The position numbers and the translations under genes are program-made. Source: Aplysia californica (taxonomy: Eukaryota > Mollusca > Gastropoda > Aplysiida > Aplysiidae). From it: a stretch of 64,000 bases of DNA. Positions within the stretch are counted from its first letter, which is position 1. Each line of letters opens with the position of its first letter. The stretch lies in assembly GCF_000002075.1 (NCBI RefSeq), contig NW_004797332.1:435378-499377 (forward strand), given 5' to 3'. This document shows, piece after piece, positions 12,401-27,487 of the stretch. Below the pieces are notes generated by a model, which ran no database searches, was not told the DNA's origin, and worked only from the letters and a program-made list of their open reading frames with translations.

Positions 12401-15400
12401 AGACCCGACTAGAAGAAGCCCAACAGTATACATTTCGTCTGGAGAGGGCTAAGTTCCGACTTGAAGGGGACAAGGCAAAGCTTGAGGCAGATGTTGCAGG
12501 CTGGAAGAAGAGGCTGAAGAAGGCGGAGGAAATGGCAACAGACTTCAAGTTTGAGAGTTCCAAGTACCTCAGCCAGTTCCGCAAGGAGAAGGTAGGAAAA
12601 TACTGTCAGTATGTAAGGAAATGAAGTTGCTGGCACCTAATGGTACATTTTCGCAAAGTGTTGTTTTGTTAGTTAAGAAAGAAAAAAATGTTGAAGACGA
12701 ACTAACTGGCTCTACAGATAAGACAATATAGCAATGGCAAGAATGCTGACCACCTAGACTCTAGGAGAATAACTTTCAAATAATTAGAAATTGTTGATTC
12801 TAAATTTTAGTTCAAGGAAAGAAAAGGCATGTGGGCTGAAGTGATGCTGTGACAAATGAAGTGTGTCTGGAACTGACAAAAAGACTCTCTTTTTATTATA
12901 AAAAAATGTTTCTTCATTTTCTTAATTCCTCATACGACATTCCCAACAAATGCACACAAATGCTCTCGGACTACACTAGGCCTCTCTTCCTGCAACACTA
13001 TTACAGATATTCACAAAGCTTGCACATGCTATTTGAAGAGACAAGATTTCATGAGCATGTTGGAATGTTCAGGCAGGTTTTACTGTTGTACAAATCTATG
13101 AATGGCATGAAGGTTTCTTTTCTGTCCATCTTTGAAAACTCATTGATTAAGCTTGGACTATAAAAATATAATAAGATATGGCTTGCAGACTTCATAGCAG
13201 TGCACGACTCCACCCATAACAGACTGATGGAGTTTACAATTTTTGTCAAGATAGTCTAGAATATGGAACTGAGACAGGTAAGATTATACCATCAAAATGG
13301 AGCCATTTCAATCTAGTCTAAAATATGGAACTGAGAGAGGAAAGTTTCATCAGAATGGAGCCATTTAATTCTAGACCCATTACTTCTTTTAGTATGCGGA
13401 GAAGGAAAGGCAACTATTTGTTTTCTTTAGATCTAAGTCTCTTTACAGGAAAAGTAGTTTTAGTAAATGTGTAAAGTGCAATGTATACAACATGGTCTTC
13501 TACTAGTTTTTCCTCTGTTCTAGGACATCCACACAAAACAAAACCTTTTCTCAGTGGTTAGAAATGAATAATGTTCTTATTCTTTCTTTACATTTTTGAA
13601 AATATACCTTATTTTGTCATGTCTATTCCTCATTAATCAGCCTTCCAAAGGAGTTATTTATTGAAAATTGCCCTTTTCCGGCATTGTTGCATCATTTTAA
13701 AGTAGTGTCTCTCTGTGCAGGAGCTTGCGGCCAGCAAAACTCAAGAATTGATCAGCTCAGAGCAAAAATACTTAAAGCTTACTATGAAAAACAAGGAGCT
13801 ACTGGATCAGCTTGGAGAAATGACCTTGAATATGCAAGAGAGGGAGAGAGAACTTATGGTAAGTGGAGAGAAAATCACTTTGTATATTTGCTCTTTTAAA
13901 TCAACTGTATATTTTCTGATATTATATTTCTACTGCATTCCCACCCACCCCCCCCCCCAATCCACATCCATTCCCCCAATCCTCTGAGCTAATTTTTAAT
14001 TGATTTAACCATTTTAGAAGGGAAAGGGGAGGGGGTGGGGGGGGGGGGGGAGAGATGTGAGATCCTGGGACTTTAATCCAAACAGTATGATTAAAGCTGA
14101 GGATTTGATTTTTAAAAAAAATTCTGAGTAAAGTGAACTTTCTTATATTTATTGGTCTGGTCTCAGTAAACTGCACATTTTGAGAAAAAAGGTTAAAAAA
14201 ATCTCATTGTAAATGTCTGAATCCTTTATCGGCACAATTCAAATCACGTACAGGGGCTACTTGACCCAGGCTGAGAAAGATCTCATGGTCTAGAGCGGAG
14301 ATGGAGATATTCGATTAAAACCCTCTCCACACTGGAATGGAACTCATATCTTCTGTGCGTGATGGCAAGCACCTAAATGCTGCACCACAGACACAAGCCT
14401 GCACATCTTTGAATCCATCTTATTCTTACAATCTTTTTTAATCGGTCTTTCTTGTTTCACACAGTATGAATCTTCTCCATATCATATTAACTTATTTCAG
14501 GCAAAGACTAAAGAGTTACAAGACAAAGATTTTCGGCTGATGTCCTTTGTCAAGAAGAATGAAATGCTGTCTGAAAAACTCTCCAAAACACAGCATAATT
14601 TAACAGAATGTGACGAAAATCGCAAAACAGAAAAGAATGAAATAAGAACCCTTGAGGCCAGTAGGTTCCACAAATGAGTCTTACATGCTTTGTATTCAAT
14701 CTTTTCTTTGATTATTTTATGGAAGAAAGTTACGGAAATGTTCTTTTGGAAATGCTTGATGTTTTCGCATTTCTTTTGTACAGTTATTTAGTTTTTGCCT
14801 TCTTTGTGTCTTTCTATTTGCTTGTCATTGGTGGGTATTATATTCATGTATCATTTTGTAAAAAACAAAACTTTTTGTTTTCCATGTATTCATTTTGAAA
14901 CTCTTGAGTGAAAGTGCTACCATAAACAAGCAAATTCATATGTACTTTTAAAATGGAAAGATTATTCCTTTGTATTGGTGCAGTTTCCTTTTTTGTCTTT
15001 GTTCAAGTTAACTTATTGCCACAAAGAATTGGTTATTTATGTGGCAAGGCATTTTGCTTGATTTCATCATTGCTTTTGTTGTTGCTGTTGAAGTTAAATA
15101 CCGTTGGGCCCCTGGGCTGAGACACAATATGTTAAAAGCTTCAAGAAATTTTATAGAGTATCTTGGTCTTTCTGAAGGGATGTTGTATCCCTCTCATCCC
15201 AGTTTGGCCCTGACAGGCAGGGTCAAAATCTGATTCCTAAATGATCTAAATTGTGTTGATGGGGATATAAGAACACCTTTGAAACAAAGCGATCTCTTGA
15301 GCCCTATCCCCCTAAATCTAAAAGCTCCTTTGGGTTGACTGTTAGATTTACATCACTGCACTCTGTTCAGTAAAACATCAGGAGGCTAGCCCAGGATAGG

Positions 15401-18400
15401 GAAAGGTGGAAAGTGTTCGTGGCCTATACCCTGATCCAGAGTGAGAAAGCATAGATGATGCTGATGACTCTGTTCAGTGTACAGAAGGATAGAGGTAGTG
15501 TGAGTTCAGACATGTACTCAGGTTCATAGAAAGGACTCACTCTTTTTGTGTCAATCTACGATAAAATGTGGACTTGCCATTATCTCTAGTGCAAGAAGCA
15601 CCCTCTCCATGTAAGTTGAACCTGCTCTAATGGCCACCTGTCCAAGGCAATCACTGGTACAAATGACCACTACCCACTTCTCTTCTTTGCACTTTTTCTA
15701 TATTAGCCTATATTGACACTGTCCAAGACTTCCATCTGTCTAAGACAAACCCTTTTCTCATTAACAGTGGATGGCTGACTAAGACAATTTTGACAGTATT
15801 TTTTTTTTACGTAGTATTTTTGTATTTTATTATTTTGTCTTCCATTTGATATCAACATGTCTACTTTATGCGATAAATGTAATGTGATAACAGGCCTCTT
15901 GCAACATTGACTACTCACTGGTGTAGCTCAGACATGGAAACCCCTTAGGAACAGAAAGAGCTCAGGTTTGCCCTGTTATGTTCACTTTTATGAAATGGAC
16001 ATATTTTGGGATTCTGTCCTCAGACATTGCCGCGTCTGAGAAACATTTGGAAATTGTTACAAAACAGTTGAAAAAAGCCGCGAGTCAGATTGAGAGCTCG
16101 GAAAAGGTGAGATCTTGTACTCTATTGTCCTTACTTCAGTGTTGTTATAGAAAGTGTCTCACCCTGATAGAAACATATTAAGTTCCTCTCTGCTGGACTC
16201 TCTCTTAAGCAATGACCATGTAGGCTGTTATGTCACTGATCATCATTCTTATCAGAACCCTTGCAGATGCATCAATTTAGCACGAATTGCAGTTGATATA
16301 TTTTTTAAAAAGTTGATTGTTTTGATTGTGATGTTCAACTTGATTTTGAGACTGCATGGTCTAATCCAATGGTCAGTGTAACAATCTATCTTTAATGTTT
16401 CCCAGCTTTTATTATTAAGATTTTTTGTTTTATTTCTCTCATACCCCTGCCAGGCGGTTAGGGAGCAACTGACTGCAAGATCTTTTATGGACATGGCCGT
16501 TTTATCTACAAACATAGTAAAATCATCCCTTGCCTGACAGGCAGCCCTGTGCTGTTTTCAAAAGTACCCTTTTTGCTGACTAGACTAAAGTTTATTATAT
16601 TTATAAGCAACTTTTTTTCTTGTCTTTCTACTTCCTCCCTGCCCATCCTTTCTCTCTTTCCCCCCCCCCCTCTCTCCTTTTGTGCCTGTATAGGCCTACC
16701 CTACTTTTCCCCCTTAAAAGAACAAAATACAGTGTGGAGTCACTTAAACTGAACATGGATAGTCCCAAAAAGAGCAGTAAAATGAAAGAAGATGAATCCG
16801 TGAATTTTTCCTTTTTTTTTGTCTTTGGGAGAAAATCATAGATAAGCTGAAATGTTTCTTTTTCTAAACCGTAAAGAATTTTAAGAACACCTATACATGT
16901 ATATTGTCTAAATCTTCACCAGCAGTCCTCAGATAATACAGTTCATCAAGTCTTAAGTGCTTCAAGATAGAGAAACGGAAGAAAAACAAAAGAATGCCTT
17001 TATATAAATAGCAGTTCAGAGAAAGGCATTGCCAGTGAACTGTTTGCCTTTGTTTATTACACACATCAATAAGCCTACGGACTGTGAAGTGACCCAAGGA
17101 TAGCGAATGTACATGTGTTGAGCTGTTGAGCTCGTGGGGCTAAAAAGTGGACGTGCACAATTAAGCTATCTCATGCTGAAGATAGTCAAGGGCATAGTAA
17201 ATGAGACGGTGTATAATTTTAGGATCTTTGTGTTGGTGAGGGAGGACCTCGTCCTTTATTTTTATTCTTTTTATATACCGCTTTGATTTCTAGTACTAAA
17301 TTTGTTTGTTCGCTAAACATCAATTTTGTTCATCCTGTATTGGAACTGAACACTTAAGTAATAACTTTCACCACTCCACTACAAAACCATTCAAAGGCAC
17401 AACTCGTAGAACGGCCACGTTCACCTCCCTAGAGTCACTTTATGACTTAAAATAGTGGCAAGACAGACAATGAACCAATCACAATTCACTTGAGCACTCC
17501 GCTGGATTGCTCCGGGGCTCACATAATATTGGCAAAGAATAGCGCACGGTCTATCGCATTTATTTTTAGACTGTCTATTGTGGGCTCTGTTTCGGCACTA
17601 TTCGGCTGGAGCACATATGAGATGTGCCGTCTTATTAATATTAATATACCAACAAACTCACTACGAGTGTCGTCATCGCTTGGGTTTTCCTCAAGAGCGA
17701 TTTATAGGTCAGGTTACACTGTTGAATATCCTATTATGTTAAGCTAAAACTCGTGGAATTTGGCATGCCTTAGTAGATGTTTTACGGCATTATAGACACA
17801 GAAATGACAGTTGTGGCGCCACTGAGGACCTTGTTTTGATATAATATTTGGCTAGTGTTTGTTTCTGGCTTCTTTTATTTTATTATTGTGGGTCTTTTAC
17901 GAAATAGAACAATACAAAATTTTGGGCGGCATTGCACGACCGTGCTCTATGGACGAACAGCGCCTGTACATAAGCCTGTGATGGCATGTGGTGTGTTTCA
18001 TGACATCACTGGCACTGTGCTTCTCACATCTCTCATAGCCCACAAATCCTAACGCAAAACACAGTACAGTAGGCCTACAGTATGCTGATCTACTAGCTTT
18101 TGTCTACTCTGTGTGACTGTGTGGCAGATTAAGCAAGCTGACAATGTCAAAGAGAAAGCACAATGTGTACAGTCTGCTTTTTAAATTGCAGTCACTGAAA
18201 GAGGTACATGAGAAAAAAAACAACTCTCAAAAAGTGAAACTTGCTGCAAGCATGACATTTCCATCTGTTCACTGTCGAGATTTATTGCTTTTTGAGCAGT
18301 TTCTCTAAATCAAAAGCACAGCTTAACTGAAGAAAATGTGGCAGTTTGGCAATTTTGGTTAGTGGACTCCTTTGTATTAAACAAAAAATCAAATATTTGT

Positions 18401-20513
18401 TTTAACTTTACTTTTGTTCTGGCAGGTGAATACCAAGTTATTGAAACAGAAGGAAAAAATTGATAGCTCTCTCAAGATTGAGTCAGACATGAATAGGTCA
18501 TTGCTGTCAGACTTGGCCACAGCCCAAGAAAACACCAAGAATATTTATGAAAACCTTCAGTCTCTGACTTTTGAAAAAGACAAACTGTTTGGCCGCATCA
18601 ACCAGCAGTCCTGCGAGGTGGGTGACATAAAAGTTTCTTGTGACTTTCCATTTCACTATCTGGGAATGGAAAATTTAAACTTTTTCGAATGTGTCACAAG
18701 CAAGAGGTCCTTGAAATTGAACAGCTTTTTCATCTGGAAGTGAGTATTTTCTATTTATAATAATATATTTGTCCATGTTTCTCTTGAAATTTTACCATTG
18801 CTAATGATAGTGTGATTAAATAGCAAGTAAATTTAATGTGTCGAAGAGCTGTTCAGATATAACGGGTAATGGGCCTACCTGCCTATCTGCTAGTTACTTT
18901 AAGAATTTGAAAATTCTGTTAGACAGCAAGTTCCTGAGTGACATGTAACATTCAATTTTAATTAAGGCTATGTGTATTTAAGTCATTTTAAAATTTTTGT
19001 CTTTAGACATGAAACTGAGTTAATATCTGTGGACAGATCGCCAGACTGAATGACGAGCTTCATACAAAAGAAATTGTGGCATTCATGGCTCAGCAACACA
19101 GAGCGGAGGTTGAACATCAACTGAAACAGATGAAAGAAAACCTGGTGTATGCTTTGAGTCAACGGGATAACATCAACAGCATGCTTCGTAAAACAGAGGT
19201 GACTTTTTACTTTTTGTATAGAAATAAAATGTAGGTATCATGTTTACTTTGTTTTTACTTTATTTTTATGCTGTGCTGTGAGCACAAAGGACATTGAGAA
19301 CATTTTGAAGGCTATGTTTCTCAGTAAAATCCACTCCAAAATTTTATTTTAAAATGGACATAAAAGTGTTGAGCCAAAAAAAAATTGATGAAAATTTGAT
19401 TTCACCGCAATTTCACATATATACATAGACTACAGCTTTAGCTTTTTGAATATTTCATTGCTTCTGTATTTTGACAATCCCAAGAGAGGCTTCAACTTTC
19501 ACTTTTTGGGATAAACAGCTGTCTACTACAGTCTACGTTGCTAATCTCATGGCTTTGGTAAGCTAATACTTATCAATGTCACCATATTGTACACACTGTA
19601 CAGTGCATCCACCTTTTGAAATGGGATGACCGAAAAAGAATGTACTGCTACAGAGCCGGATGGATGGTTGCCCACCTTATAACTCATTGGAGCGGTGGAA
19701 GATGAAACCAACACTATAATAGTGATTAATAAATATGTTCCAATAGCGTATTTTCACTTGGAAAGTTATCAGTGCGCTTTTCGATGATACAAAAAACATA
19801 ATTCCAGCAGTAATTCTTTAAAATTCCCTCCCCCTTTCTCTCTTTCTTTCTCTGTCTTGATCTCTCTTTTTTTTCTCTTCCCACGCCCTTTCTCTACCGT
19901 TTTTACTAACTTTACATTGATTAAGACAGTAATTAAGAAATCTAACGATGTGTCTCGGCAAAAAGGTGCCATTTTTACATTAGATCAACAATTGTTTTCC
20001 AAATCTTGTGAAATGTAAAACGTTTTCATTCTTATTAAGCAAACTAAACTTTGATTTTTCTATTTCTATTCTCAATTTTTAGACTACTGAAAAAGAACAA
20101 GAAAAGAAAATGGCCAGCATCTCGAAAACACATTCTTAGACCAGATCAGAGATAGCATCGTTTCTTTTGGATTGGGCTAGGCATATAACATCGTCATGTT
20201 GTTTAAGTATTCTAAGCCCAGAAAAAATTTTCAGGAGAGAAGAAAAAGGAATTTTTTTAATTCTGTAAAGATAGCACCTACATTACGTAACTTTTCTAGC
20301 ATTTTTCAACATTTACCGTTTACATTTTGACCAAATATTTCATGGGCATATTCATCCAATACAACAGATTACTTAAGAAACTGGAGTTATAAAAAAATTC
20401 AATACTCTGGGCTTTAGTACATCTGAACAGCTGGCTGATAATGAATATTATGCTGGTTTGCTTGAGCATGCTGGCTCAAACATGACTGGGTGACTGTATT
20501 GTGAATTTGTGTT

Positions 20514-20602
<89 letters not shown>

Positions 20603-21492
20603 ATGCATATATGAAAACCTGTGTCAAAACTTGGCATATTTCCCTTAAGTCCTTAACTTTTGGAAATTTTACCTTTTGAGCTTTGACAGAATTATCAAGT
20701 TATCATTTTTTTTTGTTTCAGCTACTGAACTCGGACCTTTCCCAAGCAAATGTCAACATTGGAAAGCAGACAAAATCTCTTTCAGAAGATATTCTAAACA
20801 AAGGTGAGCGTATTGCTTTTTGTTTGTATTAAGTAGATGCTGCAAATTTTCCTCATCATTTGGTTTTTCAGTGGGAGAGAATTTCCATCCCTGACTCTCG
20901 CATTGCCTCTCAACTCCTTTTTCCTTTTTTTAGTGTTATTGTTGAAAAATTTCCCCTTATGTGCTGGCCTTTTCACCTTTGAAACTATTAGCTTTATATA
21001 ATTATGATGCAATTGGATAAGCAGTCATTCTTTTAAGATATTGAGAGGTTGAATATTATTGTTTGTTAAAGAAAAACAACAGGGCTCTGATCAAAGTAAG
21101 ATGTGAATGTTGTGTTTTCATACAGGTTTCTATCCCCCCCCCCCCTCTTTTAATTTATCTCTCTGGATTTTTCTCTCCCTCTGCCTGTCTGTCTGTCTCT
21201 CTACTCTCTCTCTCTCTCTCTCTGTCACTCACTCTCTCTCTCTCTGTCTGTCTCTCTCTCTCTTTTAGTGTGCGTGTGTGCCCCTCGACTCCCCCTTCCT
21301 CTCTCTCTTGTTCTCTACCCATTCATTTATTTCCCATGCTGTTTTCGGGTGTTTTGCTTCCTGTATTATCTATTATTCCTCATCCTCATTTGATCTGTTC
21401 TCAACTTATCTGCTTATCTATTTATTTATTTAAAGAAAGAAAAAAAAAGCCCAGGGTGCTGCACAGTGGAGACCAGCAATGGCATGTTTGTA

Positions 21493-21567
<75 letters not shown>

Positions 21568-21641
21568 CGTACATGCGTGCGTGTGTGCATGAGAGAGAGG
21601 GAGAGAGAGAGCATGAGAGAGAGAGAGAGAGAGCAAGAGAG

Positions 21642-21721
<80 letters not shown>

Positions 21722-24700
21722 CCAGATTTCGTAACAGAAATCAATAAAGTCCGTTTATTTATTTATTTATTTTTGATTGATTGATTGATTGGATTGTTTG
21801 AATTTATTTTTGTTTGAAGAACAACAGCTGAGTCATTTGTCTGACAAGTATACAAAGCTGAAGGATGAGCTGAACGAGGCCCACAATGAGCTTGTCATTG
21901 AGCGGGTGGAGGGCAAGAAACGCAAGGACCAAGTGCGGGATATGTACAAAGAACTGCGCTATGTGGAGAAGATGATGGAACGTCAGAGGGGCCAGATCGA
22001 GAGGCAAAATATCTACATAGAAGAGGTCTCTGAAGAAACTATTTGTTCCTAGCATTTTCGTAGGACCACCTTTCCAAGAGGTCTTGTTGATGGCAGGTGG
22101 TTAGACAGCTGAGAGGGTTATCAATGTATCAATAGATTATGTGTTCAATGTTATCCGCGAAATAAACATTTTGAGAGGTTCACCCCCCCCCCCCCCCCCC
22201 CCCCCGCATGGTGTAGTTTGGTGATCAGTACGAGCTGGAGAATTTTTTTCAGAAAGGGAGTGGAGTGGGACGGAGGGGAGGGGAAGATGTGTGTGTGTAA
22301 GTGTGTGTGTGCATGGGTGTGTGGTTTAATTGCAAGAGTGCCCATCCTGTATACCTGGTTGGCTCAAATGTACCTTGTGCCGTTACAAAAAAAATTTGAA
22401 GATTGATTTTTTTTAAAAACCTCTTTAAGGTTACTGGTACTTACTTTTCACTTTTTTTTGTCCTCTTGTACCACAAGGTGTGAAGGGGAGATAGGGAGAT
22501 ACGATGGTCAGATGTGGTCTAAGTGTGTTGCCTTTTGGATTGTCATTGTACTGCTTCGGAAAGTCTCTTTAATTTCGTTGATCCATCTTTTGTTTGGTCT
22601 TCCTCTTGCCTTGAAGCCATTCAATCTTGTATTGTAGACCTTTGAGGCTGCCAGCAAGACCCCACAGAATTCATCCAGTCATCGTCCCTCCTATTTCTCA
22701 TACCCAAAATGTTGATCCACTTCCCACAGCTGACGTGTCAGAGAAACATCCTGGGTGCCCAGTGCGTGAGGAACAAACAAGAAATCTCCATGCTAAAACA
22801 GAAGCACGACATTTTGGGAGACATTATGCAGATGGGCGATCGCCTGTACAATGAGCGCATCCGGGAGATCGGGTTTCTGCACCTCCAGAATGCAAACTTG
22901 TGGCGGCAGAAGGACGGAGTGATGCACAAACTAGAGAACATAGATAATTTGAAGTAAGTGCAGATGCTGACAAAGTGATTATAAACTTTTTCAAAGTGAA
23001 AATGAGCACCTCAAAAGATTAATGGAAACCCTCGAAGTGAGGAGGGATATCATTATAGTAATTGTGGGGACAGACAAACCTGATCTGAAGGCCATGTGTC
23101 CAAGATAATCTCTTGTGCAAATGACCACTACTCCTCCCCCCCTAGCATTTTTTTTCAATAGTCAAGACGTTCACCTGTTTATGACGACCACTTTTCTCCT
23201 CGAAGATATATGGACTTCTTAGGCAAGTTTGACTGTACCTCGCTAACATATGAAAGATTTCTAGTGTGGGAGAAAAAAAAAAGTTTTATGCAGTAACACT
23301 TTCAAGGTCAGATTTTAGTTAAATGAATTCAAAGACCTTGTGATATTCACGAACGTTAAACATTTTGCTATGGGCTATAAAACTAAGTTTGGCAGAGAAG
23401 AGTTGTCTACATTTTGATATTTAAAAGCTTCATTTCCACTTATAATAATAATGAATATGAAGATCATATCTACAGCGCCCTCTCTCGTGTAAACACAGCT
23501 CTAGGCGCTTTACATAAATGCATGTACGAACAATATTCACGCACGCGACACACACAGGCACACACACGCACTCGCACACACACACTCACACACACACACA
23601 CACATACCCAAAAAAACACACACACACATACCTACTTGCTTTTCACACGCGCACGCTTACACATCGTTACGAAATGAGTACATACACATATATAATGAAA
23701 TAATATACACAATGCAATTCGCAAAGTACATAAATGGATATATAGTCATTTACATTACATTGTACGGAACATGAATCTACTGACATAAAAATGATGTCAT
23801 TAAATTTGTCTTAAAAGATTTTTAAAATTTAGACTCAGATGTTGTATGTCTCACTTGTGGATGTGTGGAGCTTGCAGGCTTCTCTTTTGGCTTCAGCATA
23901 CTTAATTTGTGAAGCCTCAATTATGGTAGCTGATATTTAGCCTCCTGATTGACCAATTTTGATCATTTAAGAGGCAGGCTGCTTAGACTCAGCCTGTGAG
24001 AGCCAACTTGGGTTGAGAGGGATACACCTTCCCAGCAGACAGATGAAGGTACCTGATTAAAAAACCTCTCCATTTGGGAACTGAACTCATGTCTTCTGCT
24101 TGCAATGGCGAAACTGCTACTTCACAGACACCTGTACTACTCTTGTGATTTGCACCAACATAAAACATATTTCACCGCTTTTCTCTACTTAATATGTCCT
24201 TGTGCTAATGAATCAAGGCTCTACCCTCCAGGGTGGTGCTACTGACTGAAGTGTCTTTAGGCCATTTCCAAAGGGGGGACATTAACCTGTTTTTATGCAC
24301 AGTAAAATTATAATTGTAAATGGACTGATTCATCAATATCATGCTCATAACTGTGCCTGAATTGCAACAGGGAACTGCTGCTTTTTCTTTACTAATCCTT
24401 ACTATGGTTTTTTTCCCCTCTACTTCATTTGTATGTTTGTCACACTCTTGTGACCGGCTATTTCCGGAGTGCCTTGATAGTCGAGGCAGACTTTGTACTG
24501 TTGAAGCTAGAGAGGTGAGCAGAGTAAGTCTGATTCCCTGTAAGGACTTCTCTGTTGACATCCACTCCTTGGCGCTCATATGACCTTATGCAGTTGCGAG
24601 CGTCGTAAAACCTCTACTAAAACTAAACTAAACAGAATCAAGGCACAAGAAGAGGTGAATCTCTATTCCAGGTCAAAGTTGGGTCTTGCTAATCAACAGC

Positions 24701-26016
24701 TGGTAAATTTCAAGGCTCGCTGCAAGGCTCTTGAGGATCAAGCCCCAATGCCCGTTCACAAGTGGCGACACCTGAAGGTAGGACTCACTGTTTGGTGCCT
24801 TTTAAAACACTTGAGGTGATCTGAGAAAACTTGTTGGATATTGCCGACCCTCTTTTAGAGATCTTTAAATTCTCAATAACAAGAAAATATCTGACGATTG
24901 GTCAAAAATGAGTTTGTTTAACTTACAAATTTCTTCTCTAACCGTTTTTGCTATAGGCCGGCCAAAGGTTATATAAAATGTGCACATGTTAGCTGTATAG
25001 TTCAGTACGCTTTTAATTAGTTCTGAAAATGTGCTGTTTCCATTTCAGTTTTCGAATCCTAGCTTTTCACTTCTTGTAGCGTCTGTCTAATCACTTTTAC
25101 TTTGAGGTATATTCAGCCCTTCATGTCTTCATTGAGCTGCCTTCATAGTTCTGAAAATTGTTGCACACAAATTTGAACCCTAGTTTTCGAGTCAACAATA
25201 GTGTGCAAATTGGCGTAATACAATAAACAGTTGTGTATTGTTTCCCTCCTCATTCCCAAGTTCTTTTCATCCCACTTTTCTCTGGTTTTGAACTGAAACA
25301 GAGCTTAAATTCCAAACTTATTTATCTGCTCTGGGAAATTTAGCATTGTCATTTATCATTTATTTTTCTTTGTGTACGGGCCTTGACATGGTGAGGAAAT
25401 TTGTTCTCCCTTACAATTCTGGGAACTATGTCAGCGGGTTTGATTTCACATCACATAGAGCAGAAAAAGGCGCAAAGACTGATCAAACTAATTTAACTCT
25501 TTTCTTTATGTACAGGCTCAAGACTTTTCTAAGTTCGAAATGATCCTGAAAACAAATCACTTGGTGAAGAAACTCATTGCCAAAACTGAGGAAGTAACAA
25601 GGCTGGAAGGGGCATTGTTGGACAAAGCTCAAGTCCTGAAGTACTTCAAAGGCATGCTAGAGAAAGCTCCTGGACCTGATGTGGCAATGAGAGCCTGCTT
25701 AGACCGAAGGGAGAAGGAAGGAATGACAAAAAAGCTCAAGGTTAGGCATTTGCTTTTACTACCGAGGACTTTTATTGAAGCCAAATTAAAATGGAATCTA
25801 GAAGAATTCAGTGCTGCCTTAACCTTTGTTTTTATGCTGTGATCCCAGTAAAACTTGGTAAATTTTATTTCTTCTCGTCAGTCAGGCTTTGTACCAATCA
25901 GCAGTGATGTGGATTTTTTGTGTGAAATGTGTCTATCATTGAATGTACTTTTTAGGGACTGCAACTAAAATTATCCACTCCATCTTTGTCATACACATTT
26001 CTTTTGAGGGATGAGA

Positions 26017-26082
<66 letters not shown>

Positions 26083-27405
26083 GAAGAGGGGGGGGGGGGG
26101 GTGAGTAGTTGTAATTGCACCTGCTTGTCTTTTTTACAGTGAGACAATCTCAAATACAATTCTTACTTCTAAATCTTAGCATTGAATTTACTTTAGCGGT
26201 TTTTAAAGTTTTATTTAGTTTTAGTTTTAATAATTTTAACACTGTTAGATCATTTAAGTGTCAAAGATTAGAGGTGCTACTATAGAGTAACATAATAATA
26301 TGAAGAAAAGGAGGAGGAAACATAAAGACACTAGATTTTTTAAAATAGGACAAGCAGATGCAACCATCCACATTAGATTTGCAATGATTGTACTAATTTT
26401 TTGTGCTAGTTTCCTCAATGACATTGGTTGTTATATGGTCTCTTGTCATTACAATGTTTGCTTTCGATCAATGTCCCTGCAGATGCTCTTTTAATATTAA
26501 CTTGCAGCAAATACTTTTTAAAAAGGTTACTATATCAATTCTGTATTCAGTGATACAACATTTTTGTAACAGGCAGCACTGGCTGAGATGAATATGGTGG
26601 AGTGGAAGGCTCAGGCGAAAGGACAAGAAAGAGACGAACTAAAGAAACAACTGGTGGAAGAGAAGAAGAAACGAATGCAACAGCAGAAAACGTTCGAGAA
26701 GGAAAGGAAAAAGTATGATAACATAAATTTTAATTATTACATAATGTACTTATATGATGAACTAGCTGGGCCCCCTTTCGATGAAAGGGATGATCGGTGC
26801 TTTAGTATCAACTAAAAGTCATTGGCCTACTTTACACTCTATTGGAATGGGGAAATAAATCTTGAGAGATGCTAAAAATCAGGTCTATATCTATACTCTC
26901 AAAACAAAATGCGCCTCGCGAAATATCACTTTCGGATTTTCTAAAATTACAGAGACAGCAGCGTCGGCCTACAAAAGCGGTCGACGAAATAAAGAAATTT
27001 AGCTTTTTGTAGCAAAACTGTCTCAAAACTGAAAAAACCAAGGGCGCCATGATCTGGAGAATATTTTAAAGAATTTTTTGGCGAAAACCGCATGTCGATT
27101 GATGCTGCCATTAAAAAGCCTTTTGAATAGCAAAATTCGGCCACCACAAATAAATAATAGAAGATATGAGACAGTTGCTGCATAGTGTTGGTACCATCTA
27201 GCATGCATATACAAATATGCACACAGCGAATATGTACATTTGGAATAGATTTTCAAGTCCCAAATTTGTTCTTACATATTCTTTGTATTCAAAACAGGCA
27301 CATATAGCAAAAACAATCTGTACATAGCAAAATATAATGGCATCAGAGAGGGTAGATCTTATGAAATATGACAGCAAATTGTGTCCACTGAAGTAGCTAA
27401 GATGT

Positions 27406-27487
<82 letters not shown>

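Noticed and set aside
12849-13163. 104-aa open frame between CFAP58-like exons 6 and 7
   Set aside because: Not framed by splice sites in phase with its neighbours and no similarity recognised.
21063-21747. Long open frames (up to 223 aa) on both strands
   Set aside because: They are translations of (TC)n, (GT)n and (GA)n tracts, giving Ser-Leu, Cys-Val and Arg-Glu repeats.
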